Below, one piece after another: positions 8,507-16,569 of a stretch of 64,000 nt of DNA. The stretch is from positions 1 to 64,000 of the forward strand of contig NZ_FMZZ01000009.1 of assembly GCF_900101685.1 (NCBI RefSeq), given 5' to 3'. The stretch is from Actinokineospora iranica (lineage in GTDB: Bacteria > Actinomycetota > Actinomycetes > Mycobacteriales > Pseudonocardiaceae). The notes below the pieces were generated by a model that made no database searches, was not told the origin of the DNA, and worked only from the letters and a program-made list of their open reading frames with translations. The number at the start of each line of letters is the position of its first letter. The stretch's first letter is position 1. The position numbers and the translations under genes are program-made.

Positions 8507-9360
8507 CGGTCTGCTCTCTGTTTCTCGGGGAGATGCGTGGTGGTTTCCGAGTCAGCGGGAACGGTCGGCGGGCACTTGTGGCGCCCGAACGGAACGACCA
8601 GCGGGGTGCCGCTGAGCGGGTCTGTGATCACCTCGCAGCGCAGACCGAACACGTCGTGGACGAGTTCGGCGGTGACCACATCGGCCGGGTCGCCCTCGGC
8701 GACCACCCGGCCGGACTTCATCGCCACCACGTGGTCGGCGTAGCGGCTGGCCTGGTTGAGGTCGTGCAACACCATCACCACGGTTCGGGCCGCGGCGAGA
8801 TTGAGGTCGGCGATCAGGTCGAGGACGTCGATCTGGTGCGCCAGGTCCAAATAGGTCGTCGGCTCGTCCAGCAGCAGGAACGGCGTGTCCTGGGCCAGCG
8901 CCATCGCGATCCACGCGCGCTGCCGCTGCCCGCCGGACAGCTCGTCCACCGGACGGTCGGCGAGGTCGGTCATCGACGTCGACGCCAGCGCCTGGCCGAC
9001 CGCGTCGCCGTCGTCCGGGGACCACTGCCGCCACCAGGTCTGGTGTGGACTGCGCCCGCGCCCAACCAGCTCCCGCACGGTCATGCCCTCGGGGGCGACC
9101 GGCGACTGCGGCAGGATTCCCAACTGACGCGCCAGATCCCGGGTGCGCATCCGGTGGATCGACTGCCCGTCAAGGTAAACCGCGCCCTCGTCCGGGGTGA
9201 GCAGCCGGGACATGCCGCGCAGCAGGGTCGACTTGCCGCACGCGTTCGCGCCGACGATCACGGTGACCTTGCCGGACGGGATGGTTAGGTCCACCCCGTC
9301 GATCACAATGCGCTTCTCGTAAGCCAGCCGCAGGTTCTCTGCGCGCAGTCCGGACGTCAT
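8503..9360 (-). CDS. Siderophore ABC importer ATPase (FecE/FepC type)
   Basis: An ABC ATPase of 285 residues in the iron-siderophore/B12 import class. Walker A is GANACGKST, the signature is ELSGGQRQR, Walker B is PFLLLDEPT and the H-loop is VLHDLNQ. Its start codon directly follows the permease stop (TGA then ATG), and its end overlaps the binding-protein start by 4 nt. The C-terminal 30 residues are a polar tail with no clear role. Confidence 0.94.
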   Translation of the reverse strand: MTSGLRAENLRLAYEKRIVIDGVDLTIPSGKVTVIVGANACGKSTLLRGMSRLLTPDEGAVYLDGQSIHRMRTRDLARQLGILPQSPVAPEGMTVRELVGRGRSPHQTWWRQWSPDDGDAVGQALASTSMTDLADRPVDELSGGQRQRAWIAMALAQDTPFLLLDEPTTYLDLAHQIDVLDLIADLNLAAARTVVMVLHDLNQASRYADHVVAMKSGRVVAEGDPADVVTAELVHDVFGLRCEVITDPLSGTPLVVPFGRHKCPPTVPADSETTTHLPEKQRADR

Positions 9361-10383
9361 TCAGGCTCCAACTCGGTTGGCTCGGGCAAGCAGCCACAGC
9401 AGGTACGGCGCGCCGACCGCGCCGGTCACGATGCCGACCGGCAGGCCGAACGGGCGGGCCATCAGGTCGCCGACGAGCACGATCACCGCGCCCGTCAACG
9501 CGGAGGTCAGCAGCGGCGGCGTCGGCCGCCGGGCCAGCCGCAGCGCGATCTGCGGCGCCACCAGGGACACGAACGCCACAGGTCCCGCGGCGGCGGTCGC
9601 GAACGCGACCAGCCCGACGCCGCTGAGCATCAGCCCCAGCCGCGCTTTCTGCACCGGCACGCCCAGTCCGCGCGCGGTGTCGTCGCCCAGCGTCAGCGCC
9701 GAGAGCCACCGGGACATGAGCAGCGCCAACGGGACCAGCACCAGCACCGCGACCGCCACCGGGGCCACGTGCCGCCACTCGCGCAGGTTCAGGCTGCCGG
9801 TCAGCCAGACCACCGCGCGCTGCGCCTGGAACAGGTCGGCGCGCTGCAGCAGATAGTTGGTGGTGCTGGTGAACAGGGCGGCGACACCGATGCCGACGAG
9901 CACGATCCGGTAGCCGGTCGTGCCCTGCCGCCACGCCAGCAGGTAGACCGCGACCGCGCTGACCAGGCCGCCGAACAGCGCCAGCGACGACGCGCTCAGC
10001 GTCCCCCCGAAACCGAGCACGATCCCGGCGACCGCGGCGGTGTTCGCGCCCTCGGTGACGCCGATGATCTCCGGGCTGGCCAGCGGGTTGCGCGCCATGG
10101 TCTGGAACAGCGCGCCAGCCATGCCGAACGCGAGCCCGGCGAACAGCCCGACCAGCGCGCGCGGCAGCCGCAGGTCGTACACGATCTCCACCGCGGTCGG
10201 GTCCCCGTACCAGAACAGGGCCCGCGCGGCGTCGACCACGTCGATCGGATAGTCCCCGACGGTCAGTTCCACGCAGAACGCCGCGAACGCGACCACGGCC
10301 AGCGCGACGCACACGGCCAGCACCCGCGGCCGGATTTCCCCGGACGGTCCGCGCGCGCCGATCCGGTAGGTGAGCACGGCCAT
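9361..10383 (-). CDS. Siderophore ABC importer permease (FecD/FepG type)
   Basis: A polytopic permease of 340 residues in the FecCD family. The segments LRLPRALVGLFAGLAFGMAG and ARNPLASPEIIGVTEGA are the family core, followed by VSLVAPQIALRLA and a C-terminal LPVGIVTGAVGAPYLLWLL. The ATG at 10383 overlaps the stop of the preceding permease gene (ATGA). It probably forms a heterodimer with that protein. Confidence 0.92.
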   Translation of the reverse strand: MAVLTYRIGARGPSGEIRPRVLAVCVALAVVAFAAFCVELTVGDYPIDVVDAARALFWYGDPTAVEIVYDLRLPRALVGLFAGLAFGMAGALFQTMARNPLASPEIIGVTEGANTAAVAGIVLGFGGTLSASSLALFGGLVSAVAVYLLAWRQGTTGYRIVLVGIGVAALFTSTTNYLLQRADLFQAQRAVVWLTGSLNLREWRHVAPVAVAVLVLVPLALLMSRWLSALTLGDDTARGLGVPVQKARLGLMLSGVGLVAFATAAAGPVAFVSLVAPQIALRLARRPTPPLLTSALTGAVIVLVGDLMARPFGLPVGIVTGAVGAPYLLWLLARANRVGA

Positions 10384-11402
10384 CACAACTCCGGCAGTTT
10401 CCGTCGGCGGACCAGGGCGATGAAGAACGGCGCGCCCAGGAAGGCCACGACGATCCCGACGTGCACTTCGGACCGGTCGGCGATCACCCGGCCGAGCACG
10501 TCGGCGGCAAGCAGCAGGGTCGGCGCGAGCACCGCCGAATAGGCCAGCACCCAGCGCTGGTCGGGTCCGGTGAGCATCCGGGCGATGTGCGGCACCACCA
10601 GGCCGAGGAACGCGATCGGCCCGCACACCGCGGTGGCCCCGCCCGCGAGCAGCGTGATCGCCACCGCGCCCAGCAGCCGCATCGCCAGCACGTTCTGCCC
10701 GAGCGCGCGCGCCACATCGTCGCCGAGCGCCAGGATGTTCAGCCCCGGCGCGGAGACCGCGGCCAGGACCACGCCCAGCACCAGGAACGGCAGGACTTGA
10801 AGCAAAGTCGAGGAATCCGGCACGTTGAGCGACCCGACCGCCCAGAACCGGTAGTCGTCCAGCGTCGCGGAGTCGAGCAGCAGGATCATGCTGATCACCG
10901 ACTGCAACAGCGCGGACACCGCGGCTCCCGCCAGCGCGAGTTTCGCCGGATTCGCCCCGCCCCGCCCGAGACTGCCCAGCACGTAGACGACGACCGTCGC
11001 GGCCATCGCGCCAGCGAAGGCGAACCAGATGTAGCCGAACAGCGCCGTCACCCCGAACACGCTGGTGGTCAACACGACCCCGAGGGCGGCGCCCGCGCCG
11101 ACGCCGAGCAGGCCGGGGTCGGCGAGCGGGTTGCGGGTCAGCCCCTGCATCAGCGCGCCCGCGAGTCCCAGCGACACGCCGACCGCGAGCCCGAACAGCG
11201 TGCGGGACAGTCGCATCCCGTTGACGATCGCGGCGTCCTCCCCGGACTCCGCGCTGCCGAGCAGGCGCAGCACTTCCAGCAGCGGGATGTGCTTGCTGCC
11301 GACCATGATCGACAACAGCGTGACCAGCACAAGCACCCCCATGGCGGCGATCAGCCACGGTAGGCGTCGGCGGGCCTGTACGGGCCGGGTCTGGGCGAGC
11401 AC
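10383..11402 (-). CDS. Siderophore ABC importer permease (FecC/FepD type)
   Basis: The second FecCD-family permease, with about ten hydrophobic segments. Core blocks are MRLSRTLFGLAVGVSLGLAG, TRNPLADPGLLGVGAGAALG, FLGLVVPHIARML and VGIVVAFLGAPFF. GTG 11402 was chosen because a longer TTG start at 11429 lies inside the iron box. No ribosome site is obvious, so leaderless translation is possible. It is the first gene of the leftward importer/ligase operon. Confidence 0.9.
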   Translation of the reverse strand: MLAQTRPVQARRRLPWLIAAMGVLVLVTLLSIMVGSKHIPLLEVLRLLGSAESGEDAAIVNGMRLSRTLFGLAVGVSLGLAGALMQGLTRNPLADPGLLGVGAGAALGVVLTTSVFGVTALFGYIWFAFAGAMAATVVVYVLGSLGRGGANPAKLALAGAAVSALLQSVISMILLLDSATLDDYRFWAVGSLNVPDSSTLLQVLPFLVLGVVLAAVSAPGLNILALGDDVARALGQNVLAMRLLGAVAITLLAGGATAVCGPIAFLGLVVPHIARMLTGPDQRWVLAYSAVLAPTLLLAADVLGRVIADRSEVHVGIVVAFLGAPFFIALVRRRKLPEL

Positions 11403-11421
11403 GGGGTGAGGATAGCCTAAG

Positions 11422-11440
11422 AAAGGCAAGCCTTAGTTTA
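11422..11440. promoter_or_regulatory. Degenerate iron box in divergent promoter
   Basis: On the minus strand this 19-mer contains AAGGCTTGCCT, the same core as the second iron box at 17833-17851, and matches the 19-bp consensus at about 11 positions. It lies between the importer operon (leftward) and the formyltransferase (rightward), where one operator could control both. Confidence 0.6.
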
Positions 11441-11460
11441 TAAGTTTCCCAGGAGGGTTC

Positions 11461-12408
11461 ATGCGGGTCGTCATGTTCGGCTTTCAGACCTGGGGGCACC
11501 GCACCCTGCAGGCGCTGTTGGACTCCGAGCACGAGGTGATCACCGTCGTCACCCACCCCCCGGGCGAGGGCGCGTACGAGAAGGTGTGGAGCGACTCCGT
11601 CGCCGACCTCGCCACCGCGCACGGCGTGCCGGTGATCATCCGCGAGCGCCCGGACGACGAGGAGTTGGTGACCGTCCTCAAGGAGCTGTCCCCGGACGTC
11701 ATCGTCGCGACCAACTGGCGCACGTGGATCCCGCCACGCATCTTCACCCTGCCCCGACACGGCACCCTGAACGTGCACGACTCCCTGCTGCCCGCCTACG
11801 CGGGTTTCTCACCGCTGATCTGGGCGCTGATCAACGGCGAGAAGGAAGTCGGCGTGACCGCCCACATGATGGACGAGACACTGGACGCGGGCGACATCGT
11901 GTTGCAGCGCGCCGTCCCGGTGGGACCCCGCGACACCACGGCCGACCTGTTCGCCAAGACGCTGGAGCTGTTCGGGCCGATCACCGTCGACGGTCTCGCC
12001 GAGATCGCTTCTGGGCGCACGGACTTCGTGAAGCAGGACCGGTCCAAGGCGAGCTTCTTTCACAAGCGGGCCGAGGAAGACCTGCGGATCGACTGGACCT
12101 GGTCGGCTGAAGAGCTGGATCGGTTGGTGCGGGCCCAGTGCGCGCCGTATCCGAGCGCGTTCACGTTCCATCGGGGACGGCGGTTGGAGATCGTCGAGGC
12201 GCAGGTGTCCGCTGCTCGGTATGGGGGGACGCCTGGGCGGATCTTCTACCGGGAAGGAGACGGGGTGGCGATCGTGGCCGGGGCGGACGCTCGGCGGGGG
12301 CGGAACCATGCTCTGCTGGTGTTGAAGGTGCGGACGGATGACGGGGTTGAGCTGTCCGCTGGGGAGTACTTCACCCATATGGGCGGGTATCTGACTGCCC
12401 AGCCCTGA
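11461..12408 (+). CDS. N10-formyl-THF-dependent formyltransferase, probably for hydroxyornithine
   Basis: This 315-residue protein is in the Fmt/ArnA formyltransferase family. The active-site elements are GTLNVHDSLLPAYAGFSP (Asn and His) and TAHMMDETLDAGDIVLQ (Asp), followed by a C-terminal OB-like domain. AGGAGGG precedes the ATG. A divergent iron box and its place beside siderophore transport genes argue against a housekeeping initiator-tRNA enzyme. In coelichelin-type clusters a similar enzyme formylates N5-hydroxyornithine, and this locus also has an ornithine N-monooxygenase (34701-36044). Making N5-formyl-N5-hydroxyornithine is therefore the likely role. Confidence 0.85.
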   Translation: MRVVMFGFQTWGHRTLQALLDSEHEVITVVTHPPGEGAYEKVWSDSVADLATAHGVPVIIRERPDDEELVTVLKELSPDVIVATNWRTWIPPRIFTLPRHGTLNVHDSLLPAYAGFSPLIWALINGEKEVGVTAHMMDETLDAGDIVLQRAVPVGPRDTTADLFAKTLELFGPITVDGLAEIASGRTDFVKQDRSKASFFHKRAEEDLRIDWTWSAEELDRLVRAQCAPYPSAFTFHRGRRLEIVEAQVSAARYGGTPGRIFYREGDGVAIVAGADARRGRNHALLVLKVRTDDGVELSAGEYFTHMGGYLTAQP

Positions 12409-12444
12409 TTCGGGGCTTGGTGGGGTGGTTGGTTTCTGGGGTTT

Positions 12445-12592
12445 GCTCGATGGGGTGGAGTGGTTTCTTTGGGGCCCCTACGAAGGAAGATCCCGTCGTG
12501 GGAAAGACGGGTGGGGAGCCTTCGGCCCCACGACCACGGCGAGTTTAGGGATCTTCCTTCACCCCCGAAGAAACCACTCCACCCCATCGAGC
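12445..12592. repeat. 148-bp imperfect palindrome between convergent genes
   Basis: The outer arms (12445-12469 and 12568-12592) are a perfect 25-bp inverted repeat. Inner arms GAAGGAAGATCCC (12482-12494) and GGGATCTTCCTTC (12548-12560) are perfect over 13 bp. A further hairpin GTGGGG/CCCCAC (about 12511-12530) sits at the tip. It occupies the 233-bp gap between the rightward formyltransferase and a leftward gene, so it can act as a two-way terminator. Its size is also compatible with a small non-autonomous inverted-repeat element. The rest of the gap is empty. Confidence 0.85.
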
Positions 12593-12641
12593 ACTGGGCG
12601 AGCCTTGGTGTGGTCTGGTCGGTGCGCGTGCTTGCCTGTGG

Positions 12642-12968
12642 TCAGGAAGTGATGGCGGCGACGGCGGTGGAAAGGTCGCTGACTGCGGTGGCCACGGGTT
12701 CTACTGGGGCGACCAACTTGGTGAGGGCGTCCAGGAGGCGCTGGAGTTTGCCCTTGTCGGGGGTTGGTTGTTCCAGTTCGGTGGCTACTTCGTCGGTCAG
12801 TTCCGTTGCGCCCGGTGAGACCTCGTGGGTTGCCAGGAGGTGGCGGAGGGTGTTGAGCGCCGCCGTTGGGTCCGGTTGTCCTATGTGGACCGACGCGTTG
12901 TCGCCGATGGCGGCTTGGCCCAGGTTGACGGTGCCGCCGAACACCTGGAAGCCCTTGTTGACCTCCAT
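12642..12968 (-). CDS. Small protein with GGTxNxGxxAxGxxA motif
   Basis: A 108-residue soluble protein. The N-terminus FQVFGGTVNLGQAAIGDNASVH is a short glycine-rich, probably beta-strand motif. Then comes a helical region with polar linkers (LNTLRHLLATHEVSPG; LQRLLDALTKLVAPVEPVATAV). A similar GGTSNVGALAVGQQAQA motif ends the protein encoded upstream (12980-14860), so the two may share an assembly or recruitment element. ATG 12968 has AGGAGG at 12972-12977. Function unknown. Confidence 0.7.
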   Translation of the reverse strand: MEVNKGFQVFGGTVNLGQAAIGDNASVHIGQPDPTAALNTLRHLLATHEVSPGATELTDEVATELEQPTPDKGKLQRLLDALTKLVAPVEPVATAVSDLSTAVAAITS

Positions 12969-12979
12969 CGGTCCTCCTG

Positions 12980-14860
12980 TCACGAAGTGGTCGCCTGTGC
13001 CTGTTGGCCCACGGCCAGGGCGCCGACATTACTGGTTCCGCCGGTTTGGATGACGCCTTCGTTGAGGATGGTGGTCTGGCGGCTGCGTAGTTCGGTGGTG
13101 TCGACGTCGTGGAGTTCGAGGAACTCGATGACGGCCTCCAGGGTGTGGCGTTCCACCAGTTTGAGGTGTTTGGCGGCGTCGTCGTGCTGGAACTGGGTGG
13201 TGAAGGTGGGGGCGGTGGCGGCTTCGCGGATGGAGAACGGGGTGCCGTAGTCGAAGGCCGGGCCCTTGGCGGCGAGGGCGCGTTCGCGGTCTCGGGCTCG
13301 GGCGTAGAGGGTGGGGGTCAGCAGGTCCGCGACCAGGTACAGGGGCGCCATGAGCAGGGCCGGGATCGCTTGCCGCAGGGCGGGTCCTAGTTCCTTGGCT
13401 ATGTCGAAGTCGCGTTCGTCGAGCCGGGCGTTGATGGGTTTGGCCACGGTGCGGTCGCATTCGGCGTAGAGCATGTGGCCGTCGGTGGTGAATCTGAGGA
13501 AGGTGCTGGCGACGACTTGACCGCCCCACGACGGGATGTGCGCGCAGAGGTACCGGCGGGCCGCGTCGGTGGGGGGCGTCGTGTCGGGGAGGGTGAAGGC
13601 GGGAGGTTCGGTGCGGTCCGACACCAGGAGGCCGCGCACGGCGCTGCCGTCGGCGAAGCACCGGTTTTCCAGGTGCAGGGCGGGGAGTGGGGCGCCTACG
13701 CCGTCAGGATCAGTGGTTTCCGCCAGACGCCTGCGCACGTGGGCGGTGAGGGCTTCCTCGGTGAACGGCTTGGGAGCGGCCGATTCCGCGCCGGTCACCG
13801 GGTCCTTCTTGGGGAGGACGGGCAGGGCGAACGACCAGCCGGGTTCGGCGGCGCCGTAGCCGACGTGGGGGCGGAAGCCGCTGAAGATGGTGACGTTGCC
13901 TTGTTCCGCCTGGTCGATGGTGCGGAGGCGGTCGACGGCCCACGCGGGTGGGGAGTCGGGATTGCCATGGTCGAGGACGAAACGGTCGCGGCGCAGGCGA
14001 TCCACGGTGCGCACCCGTAGGCTGTGGCGGTGGTGCAGCAGCAAAGCGGCGGCAGCGGCGGCGGTCGGCAGGACCATCCAGACGGTGGCGAACATCAGCA
14101 GCACGCCCGCCACCAAAGCGCCAGTGAGGCGCAGCCGCAGCATGGTGCGTAATCGCAGTGCCGTCAGACAGTGCAGCACCACCAGGCGCAGGTCGACGCC
14201 GGGGGACGGTGCCACGGCCCGGATGCGTTCCGACAGCAGGGTTCGCACGACCTGCTCGGCGTACGCGCCCTCCAGGTAGGCCGCGCCGCTGAGCAGGCGG
14301 GTCGCCTCGGTGTCCTCGGCCGGGTTGGGCCAGTTCGCGACGTCCATGACCGGGCCCGCCCCCCTTCTTGTGGTCTGGACGGGAACCGGGCGCGGGCCAC
14401 GACTCCGATTGCCCCGCAGGGTCAGGTAAGCCGCGACGATCGCGCCGAAGAGCACGCCGAATCGCAGTGCCTCGGCCAGGTGGTCCTGGCCGGCGAACCA
14501 GATCAGGCGCGGTTTGTCGCTGGTCTCGTACAGCAGCCACCCGATTCTGCTCACCAGGCTCGCGCTGGTGACCAGCACAGTCACCAGCGCGAACCGGGAA
14601 AACCCGGTGGCGGCGCGAATGCGGGGCCCTGCCCACCACAATGCCAAGCCACAGGCCAGAAGCAGCAGCACCGTCGCACTGATCCGCACCTCGGGGTCCA
14701 GCAGATAGGTCGGTGGAGTGAGCCCGGTGAGCAGATACCTGCTCAGCGGATCTTCCCCGGCGAGCAGCAGTTCGTGGGCGACCTCGTCATGGCCCAGGAG
14801 CAGCACATAGCCCAACACGAACACGAACCCGGGTGCGCCCCGGGTGGGCCGTCTCGGCAT
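12980..14860 (-). CDS. Large multi-spanning membrane protein, unknown function
   Basis: A 626-residue protein. The first 150 residues hold about four hydrophobic segments (FVFVLGYVLLLGH; ISATVLLLLACGLALWWA; FALVTVLVTSASLV; FGVLFGAIVAAYL). Around residues 245-275 is a hydrophobic pair (LTGALVAGVLLMFATVWMVL), and the rest is soluble. The last 20 residues, IQTGGTSNVGALAVGQQAQA, resemble the start of the next gene's product. The gene begins within the 54-bp repeat that flanks the deaminase cassette; before that insertion it probably followed the exporter gene by only 11 nt. No known catalytic motif was seen. Confidence 0.75.
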   Translation of the reverse strand: MPRRPTRGAPGFVFVLGYVLLLGHDEVAHELLLAGEDPLSRYLLTGLTPPTYLLDPEVRISATVLLLLACGLALWWAGPRIRAATGFSRFALVTVLVTSASLVSRIGWLLYETSDKPRLIWFAGQDHLAEALRFGVLFGAIVAAYLTLRGNRSRGPRPVPVQTTRRGAGPVMDVANWPNPAEDTEATRLLSGAAYLEGAYAEQVVRTLLSERIRAVAPSPGVDLRLVVLHCLTALRLRTMLRLRLTGALVAGVLLMFATVWMVLPTAAAAAALLLHHRHSLRVRTVDRLRRDRFVLDHGNPDSPPAWAVDRLRTIDQAEQGNVTIFSGFRPHVGYGAAEPGWSFALPVLPKKDPVTGAESAAPKPFTEEALTAHVRRRLAETTDPDGVGAPLPALHLENRCFADGSAVRGLLVSDRTEPPAFTLPDTTPPTDAARRYLCAHIPSWGGQVVASTFLRFTTDGHMLYAECDRTVAKPINARLDERDFDIAKELGPALRQAIPALLMAPLYLVADLLTPTLYARARDRERALAAKGPAFDYGTPFSIREAATAPTFTTQFQHDDAAKHLKLVERHTLEAVIEFLELHDVDTTELRSRQTTILNEGVIQTGGTSNVGALAVGQQAQATTS

Positions 14861-14895
14861 GTTCCGAAGCTATCGGCTGCCCTGACCTTGGTCAA
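14842..14895. repeat. 54-bp direct repeat, left copy (flanks toxin cassette)
   Basis: Identical over 54 bp to 16516-16569. It contains, read leftward, a copy of the last codons and stop of the exporter gene and the start codon and first codons of the membrane protein gene. Confidence 0.97.
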
Positions 14896-14954
14896 TGATC
14901 GTGCCACGCCGAGCCACGGCTGTTGGCAGCGGCAAGGAGCCAGTGCCTACGCGG

Positions 14955-15374
14955 TCACCTAGGCTTGTATTCGACCCATTCCACACAGATAGGGCGGGTG
15001 CCAGTGGTGGTGAACTCGGAGACCGCTTGAATCGCTGTGGTGGCTGGGACTTCGGTGTGCGGGCCCTGCGGATAATGATCCCCGTCGCCGGTGAAGTAGT
15101 CCACATCTTCCGGGTTCGCCCCTCCCGAAGGAAAGAACATCCTGTTGTGCTCAACCCAGATCGCGATCCCCCACTTCCGGCGCACCCCAAAAACCATTTT
15201 TCGATCAAGGGGAGGATGCTCAAGCCACCACAGCACGCCGTCATCGTCGTCACCGGCGACCTGCTTCGCGATAGATCGCTCCATGAGCGTGATCAAAGGA
15301 GTGAGGTCTTTCTGGAAATCTTCGATGTAGAAGATCGGCTCAGTGGGGTCCAGGTCACCGTTGGGGGTGGTCAT
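14955..15374 (-). CDS. Imm1-like immunity protein
   Basis: A 139-residue acidic protein directly downstream of the deaminase toxin, overlapping its end by 20 nt. Blocks such as GVLWWLEHPPLDRKMVFGV, GDGDHYPQGPHTEVPATTAI and TRPICVEWVEY fit the Imm1 family, often paired with deaminase toxins in actinobacteria. It probably binds and blocks the toxin in the producer. A start at ATG 15374 gives a normal-length protein. The longer reading from 15446 adds a proline-rich stretch that lies wholly inside the toxin gene. Confidence 0.75.
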   Translation of the reverse strand: MTTPNGDLDPTEPIFYIEDFQKDLTPLITLMERSIAKQVAGDDDDGVLWWLEHPPLDRKMVFGVRRKWGIAIWVEHNRMFFPSGGANPEDVDYFTGDGDHYPQGPHTEVPATTAIQAVSEFTTTGTRPICVEWVEYKPR

Positions 15375-16188
15375 CGATGGGTGCTTTCCTTTGAGGATTA
15401 CCGGTGTAGGTCCGGGTGTAGGGCTTCCCGTCTTCGGTGGTGCCATGCACAGTCAGGGTAGCCCCAGCAGGGAGGTAGCGCGGGAGGGTGGTGTCACACC
15501 CCGGGTAGGGGAGGCCATAGCGTCGCTTCTTGTCGGCACATGGGGCGTGATTGATGGAGATTTCAACGTGGCGTCTTCCAGTGTGGATCATCATGGTCGC
15601 GACTTTGATCTCCACATGAGAAGCCAGGAAGCGGCTGTTTTCTATTTCGTGGCCGTTTCTCAGGAGGCCTTCTTCGGCTACGTGGAACCATTGATCGTGC
15701 CTGCCGGAGATGACTGGAATTTCTTCAGTGGAAGTGGGGGTGGGCCAGTTGTCGCCGTGTATCCAGCCGACGGTTTTGCCGCGTGTTCCGTCTTTCTTGT
15801 GTCGGTCGGGCATGAGGCGGGCGCGCCAGTGGGTTTGGGGTGGGTAGTGCGCTCCGTCGCGGGCTTGTGGATGAGGGACTGGGAGGGCTTTGGCCTTGGT
15901 GAAGTCTTGGAACAAGGTGGCGAAGGACCGCGACGGGCTTCCAGTGAGGTGGTATGCCACGCAGGCGACGAGGCTGAGGCGAAGTGCGGCGAGTTGTTGG
16001 ACAACTCCGGCGATGGTGGTCAAGGTCGCCTGGGTGTAGTGGTGCAACTGCGGGATATCGCCTGCGATGGTTATCGCTCGGGTCATGGCTGACTCGAAGT
16101 CTCGGCCTGCCCGGTCGGTCTCCGCCAGCAGTTCGTCGACTTCGATGGCGTATCGGTAGAGCGTGAGGGTATTGTGTTCGATGCTCAT
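15355..16188 (-). CDS. DddA/SCP1.201-family deaminase toxin
   Basis: This 277-residue protein has a helical N-terminal half (1-100) and a C-terminal deaminase-like domain (about 155-262). Key features match the SCP1.201-like family that includes the double-stranded-DNA cytidine deaminase DddA: H191-V192-E193 (zinc His and catalytic Glu), P216-C217, C231 and the following LPRYLPAGATLTV strand. The spacing PC-x13-C is longer than the compact PxxC of DddA. There is no signal peptide. The helical front and the 85-residue helical protein just upstream (ATGA overlap) suggest delivery by a type VII-like or related route, but no secretion gene is near. Substrate (DNA, RNA or nucleotide) is unknown. 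Confidence 0.82.
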   Translation of the reverse strand: MSIEHNTLTLYRYAIEVDELLAETDRAGRDFESAMTRAITIAGDIPQLHHYTQATLTTIAGVVQQLAALRLSLVACVAYHLTGSPSRSFATLFQDFTKAKALPVPHPQARDGAHYPPQTHWRARLMPDRHKKDGTRGKTVGWIHGDNWPTPTSTEEIPVISGRHDQWFHVAEEGLLRNGHEIENSRFLASHVEIKVATMMIHTGRRHVEISINHAPCADKKRRYGLPYPGCDTTLPRYLPAGATLTVHGTTEDGKPYTRTYTGNPQRKAPIDDHPQR

Positions 16189-16442
16189 CCGCGTTGGTGG
16201 TGCGCGGAGAGGTCGATTAGCGACTTTTCGAGCTGGCTCAGCCCCTGCGTGGCGGCGTGGACCTGACCCTGGATCCGCTGCACCAGGTTGCCGATCTCAC
16301 CTGCGCTCGGGGTTTCTCCCAAGATAGCTTGGATCTCCCTGGCTATCTTCCCCAACGCCGTGTCTATCGCCGCGAACCGCGCGGTGGGAATCTGACCGGC
16401 CAGGCTGGTCAACTGCTGCGCCTGCTCGCCGATACTCCGCAC
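16185..16442 (-). CDS. Small helical protein upstream of deaminase toxin
   Basis: 85 residues, almost all predicted amphipathic helix (IGEQAQQLTSLAGQIPTARF; IGNLVQRIQGQVHAATQGLS), with no cysteine and no signal peptide. It resembles the small WXG100/ESAT-like or chaperone partners that precede polymorphic toxins, but there is no WXG motif. GTG start with GGGAGG 9-14 nt upstream; its stop overlaps the toxin start (ATGA). First gene of the three-gene cassette. Confidence 0.7.
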   Translation of the reverse strand: MRSIGEQAQQLTSLAGQIPTARFAAIDTALGKIAREIQAILGETPSAGEIGNLVQRIQGQVHAATQGLSQLEKSLIDLSAHHQRG

Positions 16443-16515
16443 AGCCGAAACCTCCCTTTTCCGGAAACCCGGGGTCCGGTGGTCAGCAGGTCGTTAGTGA
16501 CCTCACCGGGCCCCG

Positions 16516-16569
16516 GGGTGGGCCGTCTCGGCATGTTCCGAAGCTATCGGCTGCCCTGACCTTGGTCAA
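16516..16569. repeat. 54-bp direct repeat, right copy (flanks toxin cassette)
   Basis: Identical to 14842-14895. This copy holds the functional end of the exporter gene (stop 16544-16546), then after 9 nt an ATG and codons equal to the start of the membrane protein gene, now cut off from the rest of that gene. Confidence 0.97.

Noticed and set aside
9361-11778. 805-codon minus frame that extends the FecD permease upstream
   Set aside because: Only the last 340 codons match a permease. The upstream part is out of frame within the FecC permease and formyltransferase genes.
14842-16569. Insertion sequence or transposon around the deaminase cassette
   Set aside because: No transposase, no terminal inverted repeats, and 54-bp direct repeats are too long for a target duplication.
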